Positions 56,717 to 64,000 of a stretch of DNA of 64,000 nucleotides are shown piece after piece. A model generated the notes under the pieces. It made no database searches, had not been told where the DNA came from, and was given only the letters and a program-made list of their open reading frames with translations. Where the stretch lies: positions 3,834,501 through 3,898,500 of the forward strand of contig NC_021149.1 in the NCBI RefSeq assembly GCF_000380335.1, written 5' to 3'. The translations under genes were made by a program, and so were the position numbers. Every line of letters begins with the position of its first letter. Position 1 is the first letter of the stretch. This stretch comes from Azotobacter vinelandii CA (GTDB taxonomy: Bacteria; Pseudomonadota; Gammaproteobacteria; Pseudomonadales; Pseudomonadaceae).

Positions 56717-57643
56717 ATGCGATTCACTCTGCGCCAGCTTGAGGTATTCGCCGCCGTGGCCCGTCTGGAAAGTGTCACCCGCGCGGCCGAATCCCTCTCC
56801 CTCTCCCAGTCCGCGGCCAGCACCTCGCTGACCGAACTCGAGCGCCAATCGGACTGCCAGCTCTTCGATCGCGTCGGCAAGCGCCTGAAGCTCAACGCCC
56901 TGGGCCGGCAACTGCTGCCCCAGGCGGTGGCGCTGCTCAACCAGGCGCGGGAAATCGAGAATCTGCTCGACGGAAAGGAAGGCTTCGGCTCGCTGGCCGT
57001 GGGCGCCACGCTGACCGTGGGCAACTACCTGGCGACCCTGCTGATCGGCGCCTTCATGCAGCGTCATCCGGAATCGCGGGTCCGGCTGCACGTGCAGAAC
57101 ACCGCGCATATCGTCCAGCAAGTGGTCAACCACGAACTGGATCTCGGCCTGATCGAAGGCAACTGCCAGCATCCCGACGTGGAACTGCAACCCTGGGTGG
57201 AAGACGAGCTGGTGGTGTTCTGCGCCCCGCAACACCCCTTGGCGCGGCATGGCCGGGCGACTCTGGACGAACTCGCCGGGGAGGCCTGGATCCTTCGCGA
57301 GCAGGGCTCGGGCACGCGCCTGACCTTCGATCAGGCCATGCGTCATCATCGGCCGATGCTGAACATCCGCCTGGAACTGGAGCATACCGAGGCGATCAAA
57401 CGCGCGGTCGAGTCCAGCCTGGGGATCGGTTGCATCTCCCGCCTGGCCCTGCGCGATGCCTTCCGCCGCGGAAGTCTGGTGCCGGTGGAAACGCCGCAAT
57501 TGGATCTGAAGCGGCAGTTCTGCTTCCTCTGGCACAAGCAGAAGCTGCATACCGCAGCCATGCGCGAGTTTCTCGAACAATGCCGGGCGCTGACCGCCGG
57601 CGTACGGCGCAGCGACGAGATCGTCCTGCCGCCGATCGCCTGA
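56717..57643 (+). CDS. finR: LysR-family regulator FinR
   Basis: The 308-residue LysR protein has the HTH TRAAESLSLSQSAASTSLTE. Its effector domain holds LAVGATLTVGNYLATLLIGA, LGLIEGNCQHPDVELQPWVE and ESSLGIGCISRLALRDAFRR. In Pseudomonas FinR is divergent to fpr and activates it under superoxide or sulfite stress; the arrangement here is the same. The promoter gap 56605-56716 holds the AT-rich stretch TAAATTATCGCGATATGG, a likely binding region. Confidence 0.92.
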   Translation: MRFTLRQLEVFAAVARLESVTRAAESLSLSQSAASTSLTELERQSDCQLFDRVGKRLKLNALGRQLLPQAVALLNQAREIENLLDGKEGFGSLAVGATLTVGNYLATLLIGAFMQRHPESRVRLHVQNTAHIVQQVVNHELDLGLIEGNCQHPDVELQPWVEDELVVFCAPQHPLARHGRATLDELAGEAWILREQGSGTRLTFDQAMRHHRPMLNIRLELEHTEAIKRAVESSLGIGCISRLALRDAFRRGSLVPVETPQLDLKRQFCFLWHKQKLHTAAMREFLEQCRALTAGVRRSDEIVLPPIA

Positions 57644-57672
57644 CGAACGGCGACTGCAGTAAGGGCGTCCGA

Positions 57673-58320
57673 TCAGGCCGGCAGCGACTCCAGCTGTTGC
57701 AGCAGCAGAGCCGCCTGGGTACGGGTACGCACCCCGAGCTTGCGGAAGATCGCCGTCACATGGGCCTTGACGGTCGCCTCGGAGACATTCAGCTCATAAG
57801 CGATCTGCTTGTTCAGCAAACCGTCGCAGACCATGCTCAGTACCCGGAACTGCTGGGGCGTCAGGCTGGCCAGGCCGGCACTGGCGGCCTTCGCCTCGGC
57901 GGAGACGCTGGCCGTTTCCTGGATCTGCGGCGGCCACCACTCGTCGCCGTCGAGCACCGCGCGCACCGCTTGCTGCAGGGTTTCCAGGGGACTGGATTTG
58001 GGAATGAACCCGGACGCGCCGAATTCGCGAGCCCGCGCCACCACGGCGGCGTCCTCCTGGGCGGAGATCATCACCACCGGAATCTGCGGATACTGCCCGC
58101 GCAGCAGGACCAACCCGGAAAAGCCATGGGCGCCGGGCATGTTGAGATCGAGCAGAACCAGATCCCAGTCCGCCTTTTCCTCCAGGCGGACCTCCAGCGC
58201 GGCGATGCTGTCCGCCTCCACCAGCCGTACCACGGGGCCCAGCCCCAGGGTCAGCGCCTGCTGCAAGGCGCTACGGAATAGCGGGTGGTCGTCGGCGATC
58301 AGGATTTCATAAGAAAGCAT
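57673..58320 (-). CDS. NarL/FixJ-family response regulator (ErdR-like)
   Basis: The 215-residue protein has a receiver domain with acidic pocket ADDHPLFR, phospho-Asp in LVLLDLNMPGAHGF, Thr/Ser in VVMISAQED and Lys in FIPKSSPLE. A LuxR-type HTH follows at the C-terminus (LTPQQFRVLSMVCDGLLNKQ, VSEATVKAHVTAIFRKLGV). No sensor kinase is adjacent, so its partner is encoded elsewhere. Position next to the DTW gene fits ErdR of P. aeruginosa, which regulates ethanol/acetate metabolism; that identity is inferred. Confidence 0.88.
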   Translation of the reverse strand: MLSYEILIADDHPLFRSALQQALTLGLGPVVRLVEADSIAALEVRLEEKADWDLVLLDLNMPGAHGFSGLVLLRGQYPQIPVVMISAQEDAAVVARAREFGASGFIPKSSPLETLQQAVRAVLDGDEWWPPQIQETASVSAEAKAASAGLASLTPQQFRVLSMVCDGLLNKQIAYELNVSEATVKAHVTAIFRKLGVRTRTQAALLLQQLESLPA

Positions 58321-58510
58321 TGGCGGATCCCGTTTCTTGTCGTGAAGACCTGATGCAACGCGAGCCGGGGCAGGACAACCTGGCCAGCGGCTCCACACCC
58401 GCGGAACGGGCGGCTGGTCATTCAGGCGGAAAACCGCAGTTTACGCCCTTTTCGAGATGGACGGGGTGCTTCGCTTGTCCCGTATCTGGTTTTCATGACC
58501 CCAGGCAGTT

Positions 58511-59221
58511 TCAGAGAAAAGCCTGCAAGCGCCGATGGACCTCGTCGTCGAAATCCACGGGCCGGCCCCGCTTGGCCGCCAGGTAATGATCGGTGAACAC
58601 ATCCAGGTAGGCGTCCAACGCCTCGCCGGCACGACGGTCGCCAGCCAATTCGAGGCAGAGCGCGGCCACCTCCGCCGTGCACAGGTGGTCGTCGCGCTTC
58701 GAGCGACGCAGGCGGTAGCGCGACAGTTGCTCCGGCTGCAGGCCGAGCACCGGCAGATCGTCGAGATAGGGACTCTTGCGGAACATCTTGCGCGCCTCGG
58801 TCCAGGTAGCGTCGAGGAGGATGAACAACGGCCGCCGTCCCGTCTCCCGGCGCACTTCGTTGACGACCCGCGGCGGCGCCGCGTATTCGCCGGGGAATAC
58901 CACGCAGGGCTGCCATCGCGGATCGTCGAGCAGCGCCAGCAGACGCGCATCCACTGCGGTACGCGACCAGCCGAAGGCGCTGGTATCGGCCACTACATCG
59001 GCGATCAGCCAACCGGTATTGGTCGGCTTCAAGGGTTCGATGTCGTGCATCAGCAGGCAGACGCCGGACTCGGCCTCGATCCGCGGACGCCAGGCGCATA
59101 AGCAATGGCTGACGGGCACCCGACAGGCCGGGCAGCGCGGCGTTCGTGAACCGCGCGCCAGGAAGGGCTTCAGACTGCGCGCCAGGCGCTCCTCGCGCAG
59201 GCGGGACACGGCATGGCTCAT
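58511..59221 (-). CDS. DTW-domain tRNA-uridine aminocarboxypropyltransferase
   Basis: The 236-residue protein has a zinc-binding CxxC...C.C cluster (CPACRVPVSHCLCAW). The DTW signature appears as LFILLDATWTEARKMFRKSP, with LLMHDIEPLKPTNTGWLIAD and FPGEYAAPP around it. The family (TapT/TuaA) makes acp3U in tRNA from SAM. ATG 59221 is used because MSHAVSRLREERLARSLKPF is the natural N-terminus; longer upstream codons are antisense shadow. Confidence 0.9.
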   Translation of the reverse strand: MSHAVSRLREERLARSLKPFLARGSRTPRCPACRVPVSHCLCAWRPRIEAESGVCLLMHDIEPLKPTNTGWLIADVVADTSAFGWSRTAVDARLLALLDDPRWQPCVVFPGEYAAPPRVVNEVRRETGRRPLFILLDATWTEARKMFRKSPYLDDLPVLGLQPEQLSRYRLRRSKRDDHLCTAEVAALCLELAGDRRAGEALDAYLDVFTDHYLAAKRGRPVDFDDEVHRRLQAFL

Positions 59222-59425
59222 GGGAATGGCGCAGAAGTCGCGGGAAAGGGTCACGATCGTCGATACGGGCAAAAAGCGGGGGCGGCAGTCTAGCAGAGGC
59301 CCCGGACAAACCCAGCCCGGCGAACGGGAAACCGGCGTTGTCCACATGGCAGACGCACCTATAATGCGACGCCTTGACTGCCGAATATCGGCCCGGATCG
59401 CCGGCGCCCCACTCAGGAGATTTCC

Positions 59426-59824
59426 ATGTTGCGACCGACTGCCCTTACCCTCTGCCTCCTTTTGCCGGCAACCGCCCTGGCCGCGTCCCTGAAGGATTAC
59501 GAGCTGACCAGGATGCTGGAGAAAGTGGCCAAGGAAAGCAGCATAGGCACCCCGCGCGCGATCAACGAAGACATCCTCGACCAAGGCTATACGGTGGAAG
59601 GTAACGAGTTGATCAACCACCTCAGCGTGCGCACTTCGCATGCCCAGCAGATGCGCGCCCATCCCGACGCCGTGCGCAACCAGTTGCTCGGCAGCGTGTG
59701 CAGCAACCGGGGCTTTCGTCAGTTGCTCGCCCAAGGCGCGGTGCTGCGCTACCAGTTCAGCGAATACCAGAGCAACCGCCCGGTGACCACCGAGCGCTAT
59801 CGCGCCGCCGACTGCAACCTGTAA
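59426..59824 (+). CDS. Small secreted protein, PA3611-like quorum-sensing-regulated family
   Basis: The 132-residue protein has a signal peptide (MLRPTALTLCLLLPATALAA). The mature domain reads SLKDYELTRMLEKVAKESSI, GTPRAINEDILDQGYTVEGN and LLGSVCSNRGFRQLLAQGAV and ends DCNL. This agrees with a Pseudomonas family whose member PA3611 is labelled a quorum-sensing-regulated virulence factor. The two cysteines (SVCSN and ADCNL) may form a disulfide in the periplasm. AGGAGA precedes the ATG. Molecular function unknown. Confidence 0.8.
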   Translation: MLRPTALTLCLLLPATALAASLKDYELTRMLEKVAKESSIGTPRAINEDILDQGYTVEGNELINHLSVRTSHAQQMRAHPDAVRNQLLGSVCSNRGFRQLLAQGAVLRYQFSEYQSNRPVTTERYRAADCNL

Positions 59825-59845
59825 ATAAGCGCAGCCGGCGCCGCC

Positions 59846-62266
59846 TCAGGCATCCGCACGCAGTTGCGCCGGGTCGCCGCGACCGGCGAGGATCTCGGCC
59901 TCCTCCCGGTCGAGCAGCGTGGTGACAGACACCTCCAGCAGCGTGGCGCAGGCTTCCAGGACATGGACCCAACTGGCGCGGTTGGCGAACAGCATGCCGG
60001 CCTCGTCCAGGGTACCGCCGGCATTGCGGTAGCCGAGCGCCAGCGTCCGGCGCGCGTCCGGCAGGATCGGCCAGAGATGGCCGCGGACGACCTCCGGCCG
60101 CATGTGGGTCAGCAGCACGCGACGCGCGTGGCTGTCCGGGAACAGCCGGGCGACCAGCCCGGCATCGGCCAGCGCCGCCGCCTCCCAGCGATCGCGCGGC
60201 GCGCGGAAGCGCCCCGGCTCCTGCAGATAGACCAGCCGGTAGGCCTGGCCGGCCGCCTCCAGGCGCCCGGCCGCGCGACGCATCTCCGCCAGTTGGTAGC
60301 TACCGTTGGCGATAAGCAGCAGCGGCTCGTTTCCGGCCAGCTCCTCGACGATCAACGCCCCCTCGCGGGCCAGTTGCTCGGCCTGCGAGCGGTCGAACAG
60401 CACAGGGCGGTCGCGCTTGGGCACGACCAGGCAGGCCAGTTGTCCGCGCGCCTCGTAGAGGGACGGCAGCAGGGCGAGCAGGCTGTTGTGGTCGGCCGGG
60501 AAGAGCACCCGCAGCATGTCGCCCATCTCGCCGAGCAGCGCCTCGCTGAAGGTGGTGTCCTGGTGCGATTGCTGATTCTTGCCGTTTTCCCAGGTGTGCG
60601 AGGTGGCCACCAGCGGCCAGCCCAGCCAGCCGGCCGGGCGGCCGACCTCCTTCTGCTGGCGGGCGAAGATCAGGCACTGCCGCACCGCGCCGAGCATCTT
60701 CACGCAGAACGCCTCGTAGCTGGCCACCAGGTTGAGCCCGCCCTGGTTGCCCAGACAGGCGGACACCACCGCTTCCTCGTTCAACGCGGTGATGACCTTG
60801 CCATCCAGTGCCTCGAGTTCGCTCTCGGGCTGACAGACACGGTGCCTGAGCGCCTTGAGCACGCCCCCGAGGCGGTTGCTGGCCAGCTCGTCCGGATTGC
60901 CGACCCGCGGACGCAGCTCCGGATTGGCCTGCACCAGGTCGACGAAGAAGCGGTCCAGCGCCAGCATTGGCGATATCCGCTCGCCCGGCGCGCAGTAACG
61001 CAGCGCGGGAAGCGCCGGTACCGGCGGGTGGCGCACGGCCAGCGGGTTGTCGCGCGGCAGCGGACGGCCCTGGCGGGCGGCGCTGAACAATGCACAGGCA
61101 GCCGAAAGCTCCTGTGGCGACACCCACAGCGCCGTTGCGTGACGGTTGAACAGCGCCCGCGAATCGGCATCGCGCTGTGGACAGCCCGGCAGCGGCAGAT
61201 TGTGCGCGGCATTGCTGCCGGCCCCGTAGAAGCCGAATCCCTTGACCGTCTCGGCGATGCCATAGGGAATCGGCAGCGGATAGCGCAGGATGCCCCGCTC
61301 CAGCTCCTCCACCCGCCGCCCCAGGCGCTGCTGCATTTCCCAGAGGGTGCAGACGAAGGCCGCCGGGTCGCGTCCATCGAAGCCGATCGGATCGAAGCCG
61401 CAGCGGCGCAGGTGCTGGCGGAAGCCCTCCAGCCCCTCGTGGCTGCCCAGCTCGGTGCGCTGCTCGATGCGCCGGCCGTTGGCGATCATCACCGGCAGCG
61501 CCGCGCCACAGTCCTCGGCGCGCCACCAGCGCGGCATCCAGTCGCTGCCACGCTGCTCCTCGGCAGCCCCGTCGGAGAGGAAGGCCACCAGGGTCTCTCC
61601 GGGCAAGGGCAGATGCGCATACTGCAGTTCGGCGAAGCCCAGATAGCCGCCTTCGGCGATCCCACCGGCGGTATGAGCGTTGACATGACTGCCCAGCGGT
61701 GCGGCCGGACGACCGTCGGCAGCCTGCCGGTAACCGTAGAAATCCTGCACCAAGCGGGTCATGCCGGCCTCGTCGCAGGGATAGGCGCGGGCCTGCTCGG
61801 GCAACTGATTGCCGGTCAGCAGGTTGAGCGCATCGATGGCCGCCACGCAGTGCCCCTGGCCCATCAGCCAGCCACGGTTCTCGCCGCTCAGGAGATTCAG
61901 GGCGAGATAGCCGGCATAGGCCGGCACCATATTCAGCGCGCCGCCGGTATGCCCCTGCGGATCGACCTTGAAGTCCTCGGCCGCGAGCGGCGCACCATCC
62001 AGACGCACACGCCGGGCATAAGTCATGTGCACCACCAGCCAGAGCCCTGCGCAGGCCAGGCGGTCGAGCGCATGCAACAGGCGATAGACGCTGGCCACAT
62101 CGGGCTGCCGACCGGCCTGGACCAGTTGGTGAGCCAGGCGGAACACCCCGGCCTGGGTTTCGTCGGCATGCCGCAGGGGGCCGAAACCCTGGCGCCACCG
62201 GGCGAAGGAAGGCTCGACCCGGGCGTGCTCGTCCAGCTCGGCGAGGGGCGGGAGAATCTGGGGCAT
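59846..62266 (-). CDS. Phosphoketolase-family (XFP) thiamine-diphosphate enzyme, divergent
   Basis: The 806-residue protein spans the XFP architecture: an N-terminal ThDP domain (GGIAEGGYLGFAELQYAHLP, GSHVNAHTAGG), a middle domain (ATSHTWENGKNQQSHQDTTF) and a C-terminal domain (LALGYRNAGGTLDEAGML). Canonical enzymes cleave xylulose-5-P or fructose-6-P to acetyl-P. Here the usual GDGE ThDP motif reads LSDGAAEE and the HNGFSHQDPG loop reads KNQQSHQDTT, so substrate or activity may differ. I prefer ATG 62266 (GGAG 7 nt upstream) over 62281. Divergent from the RNase gene. Confidence 0.82.
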   Translation of the reverse strand: MPQILPPLAELDEHARVEPSFARWRQGFGPLRHADETQAGVFRLAHQLVQAGRQPDVASVYRLLHALDRLACAGLWLVVHMTYARRVRLDGAPLAAEDFKVDPQGHTGGALNMVPAYAGYLALNLLSGENRGWLMGQGHCVAAIDALNLLTGNQLPEQARAYPCDEAGMTRLVQDFYGYRQAADGRPAAPLGSHVNAHTAGGIAEGGYLGFAELQYAHLPLPGETLVAFLSDGAAEEQRGSDWMPRWWRAEDCGAALPVMIANGRRIEQRTELGSHEGLEGFRQHLRRCGFDPIGFDGRDPAAFVCTLWEMQQRLGRRVEELERGILRYPLPIPYGIAETVKGFGFYGAGSNAAHNLPLPGCPQRDADSRALFNRHATALWVSPQELSAACALFSAARQGRPLPRDNPLAVRHPPVPALPALRYCAPGERISPMLALDRFFVDLVQANPELRPRVGNPDELASNRLGGVLKALRHRVCQPESELEALDGKVITALNEEAVVSACLGNQGGLNLVASYEAFCVKMLGAVRQCLIFARQQKEVGRPAGWLGWPLVATSHTWENGKNQQSHQDTTFSEALLGEMGDMLRVLFPADHNSLLALLPSLYEARGQLACLVVPKRDRPVLFDRSQAEQLAREGALIVEELAGNEPLLLIANGSYQLAEMRRAAGRLEAAGQAYRLVYLQEPGRFRAPRDRWEAAALADAGLVARLFPDSHARRVLLTHMRPEVVRGHLWPILPDARRTLALGYRNAGGTLDEAGMLFANRASWVHVLEACATLLEVSVTTLLDREEAEILAGRGDPAQLRADA

Positions 62267-62471
62267 TGCGGGCTCCGTCATGAATATCCATTTGCAGTCT
62301 ATGCCATCTTCCCGCTGTCCGAGCCCGTCGGCGGACTCCATCGGCCGGGCGGACACGGGGAGGCCCTTATATATCGATCGGTTCGGTCCGCGGCTATGAT
62401 GACTCACATCAGGGCAAACCGACGGCCACCGCCGGCAATCTGCCCCAATTGTCCGAAGTCAAGGAAACAAC

Positions 62472-63878
62472 ATGGCCCTCCTCAGCTTTCTCGGTGCGAT
62501 TCAAGAAGTGACCGGCTCCTGCTACCTGGTCGAGACGCGCGACGGCAGCCGCGTGCTGCTCGAATGCGGCATGCGCCAGGGAGGGCGCCGCGAGGAAGAG
62601 GAGGTCAATGCCCGGCCGTTTCCCTTCGATCCGGGCAGCCTCGATGCCGTGGTCATCTCCCATGCGCATATCGATCACAGCGGCCTACTGCCGCGCCTGG
62701 CCGCCGCCGGCTATCGGGGACCGATCTTCGCCACCGAAGCCACCTGCGAACTGATGAACCTGATGCTGCTGGATGCGGCCCACCTGCAGGAAAACGATGC
62801 GGCATGGGAGAACAAGTGGCGGGCTCGCCTCGGCAAGCCGCCGGTGCAACCGCTCTACACCACGGCCGATGCCGAGAAGGCGCTGTCCCTGTGCCGCCCG
62901 CAGCCCTATGGCGCCGCGCTGGAGGTGGCTCCGGGCGTGATCGTCACCTTCCACCCGGCCGGGCACATCCTCGGCTCGGCCATCGTCGAGATGGAACTGC
63001 ACGATCATCATCTGACCCGTCGCTTGGTGTTCTCCGGCGACCTCGGCAACACCTGCACGCCGCTGATGCGCGACCCGACCCCCTTGTCCAGGGCCGACGT
63101 GGTGCTGCTCGAATCCACCTATGGCGACCGCAACCACCGCAACAGCGAAGAAACCCTGGAGGAATTCGCCGAAATCCTGCAGAAGGCCCATCGCGACGGC
63201 GGCAACGTGCTGATCCCCTCCTTCGCCGTCGGCCGCACCCAGGATCTGCTTTTCTACCTGGGGCGCTTCTACCAGGAAGGGCGCCTGCCTCAGCAGGCGG
63301 TGTTCCTCGACAGTCCCATGGCGATCCGCGCCAACGCCATCTATGCGCGCTTCGCCGAAGAGTTCGACCCACTGGATCGCGACCTGCTGCGGGCCAAGGG
63401 TGTCAAGCGTGCCGAGGACTGGCTACCGGTCCTGCGCATGACGCCCACTCCCGAGGAGTCGATGGCGATCAACCGGATCAAGAGCGGCGCCATCATCATC
63501 GCCGGCAGCGGCATGTGCACCGGAGGACGCATCGTCCATCACTTCAAGCACAATCTCTGGCGCCAGGAGTGCCATCTGGTATTCCCCGGCTTCCAGGCGC
63601 AGGGCACCCTGGGACGGCGGATCGTCGACGGCGCCGGCAGCGTCAAGGTCCTGCACCAGCGCATCGCCGTGCGCGCGCAGGTGCACACCCTCGGCGGTTT
63701 CTCGGCCCATGCCGGGCAATCCCAGTTGATCGACTGGGTGCAGCACTTCGATCACCATCCCGAGCTCTATCTGGTACACGGAGAACGGGAAAAGATGTTG
63801 GTCCTGCAACAGACCCTGCACGAACGTCTGAACTGGACAGCCACCATTCCCGAGCGAGGTGAGCAGATAGCGATCTGA
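62472..63878 (+). CDS. Metallo-beta-lactamase/beta-CASP RNase-like protein
   Basis: The 468-residue protein has the MBL zinc motif SHAHIDHSG, a second His in FHPAGHILGSA and Asp in VFSGDLG. The beta-CASP insertion is STYGDRNHRNSEETLEEFAE, NVLIPSFAVGRTQDLLFYLG, and the C-terminal RMMBL part (GSGMCTGGRIVHHFKHNL, HTLGGFSAHAGQSQLIDWV). All metal ligands look intact. This bacterial CPSF73-like branch is expected to cut RNA. Start ATG 62472 has AAGGAAA upstream. Divergent from the phosphoketolase-like gene, a pair I recall as conserved in Pseudomonas. Confidence 0.92.
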   Translation: MALLSFLGAIQEVTGSCYLVETRDGSRVLLECGMRQGGRREEEEVNARPFPFDPGSLDAVVISHAHIDHSGLLPRLAAAGYRGPIFATEATCELMNLMLLDAAHLQENDAAWENKWRARLGKPPVQPLYTTADAEKALSLCRPQPYGAALEVAPGVIVTFHPAGHILGSAIVEMELHDHHLTRRLVFSGDLGNTCTPLMRDPTPLSRADVVLLESTYGDRNHRNSEETLEEFAEILQKAHRDGGNVLIPSFAVGRTQDLLFYLGRFYQEGRLPQQAVFLDSPMAIRANAIYARFAEEFDPLDRDLLRAKGVKRAEDWLPVLRMTPTPEESMAINRIKSGAIIIAGSGMCTGGRIVHHFKHNLWRQECHLVFPGFQAQGTLGRRIVDGAGSVKVLHQRIAVRAQVHTLGGFSAHAGQSQLIDWVQHFDHHPELYLVHGEREKMLVLQQTLHERLNWTATIPERGEQIAI

Positions 63879-64000
63879 GGCGAAGCAGCAGTAGGTTGGC
63901 TGCCCGAGCCGATAATAAAATGGACCGATCGTCGCCATATCGGGCCGTCATGATGACCAGCCCCGCCATTGGAACGGTGCTGCTCGCAGCACCGCCAGGA
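63879..64000. other. Window end; possible start of another gene
   Basis: An ATG at 63949 (+) opens a frame reading MMTSPAIGTVLLAAPPG to the window edge, too short to judge and without a clear ribosome-binding site. A small palindrome (GGTGCTGCTCGCAGCACC, 63975-63992) lies inside it. Confidence 0.2.

Noticed and set aside
59864..63862. A 1332-codon plus-strand open frame
   Set aside because: It is antisense to the phosphoketolase-like gene and then an off-frame reading of the MBL RNase gene. Composition is low-complexity and both real genes have intact motifs.

Overview
The window is GC-rich chromosomal DNA with tightly packed genes. Its gene families and gene order (pca cluster, MvaT-type H-NS protein, finR/fpr pair, OprD porins, pyruvate kinase/GGDEF/fumarase block) point to Pseudomonadaceae, either Pseudomonas or Azotobacter. 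That placement is inferred from gene content and remembered synteny; no database was searched.

Layout. 0-4 kb: the 3' part of a large two-partner-secretion adhesin with GLUG repeats and a C-terminal cysteine pair. 4-7.2 kb: a small exported protein, an orphan periplasmic sugar-binding-type protein and a LysR regulator. 7.4-17.4 kb: an accessory region of oxidoreductases, a methyltransferase, a dienelactone hydrolase, an MFS transporter, LysR regulators, aldo/keto reductases and a cupin, with several gene fragments, a chimeric remnant and a frameshifted LysR gene. A tRNA-Gly(CCC) closes it. 17.8-25.5 kb: a quinate/shikimate catabolic block (type II dehydroquinase, quinate/shikimate dehydrogenase, TetR regulator, 3-dehydroshikimate dehydratase QuiC, two OprD-type porins). 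26-38.6 kb: an aldo/keto reductase, a DMT transporter, then pcaI-pcaJ-pcaF-pcaB-pcaD-pcaC, pcaR, zapE, pcaH-pcaG and pcaQ. 38.7-42 kb: purU, mvaT, sbcB. 42.1-48.7 kb: six coupled genes RDD/SpoIIM-like/DUF4129/DUF4350/MoxR/DUF58. 48.7-64 kb: core genes (PilZ protein, UspA, pyruvate kinase, GGDEF cyclase, class I fumarase, trmO, fpr, finR, NarL-type regulator, DTW protein, small secreted protein, phosphoketolase-like protein, metallo-beta-lactamase RNase).

How the genes work together. Quinate/shikimate is oxidised by the NAD-type dehydrogenase, dehydrated by AroQ to 3-dehydroshikimate, and converted by QuiC to protocatechuate. PcaHG opens the ring, and PcaB, PcaC, PcaD, PcaIJ and PcaF carry the product to succinyl-CoA and acetyl-CoA. 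All steps from dehydroquinate to the TCA cycle are within 20 kb. The control sites visible are: a 20-bp dyad shared by the quiC/porin and aroQ promoter regions (candidate TetR operator), PcaR-like boxes in front of pcaI and in the quiC/porin gap, and a PcaQ-like site in front of pcaH.

The most notable structural signal is a 286-bp miniature inverted-repeat element lodged exactly in the pcaB stop codon / pcaD Shine-Dalgarno junction. The empty site can be rebuilt from the sequence. The other long gaps of the pca operon hold clusters of short REP-like palindromes.
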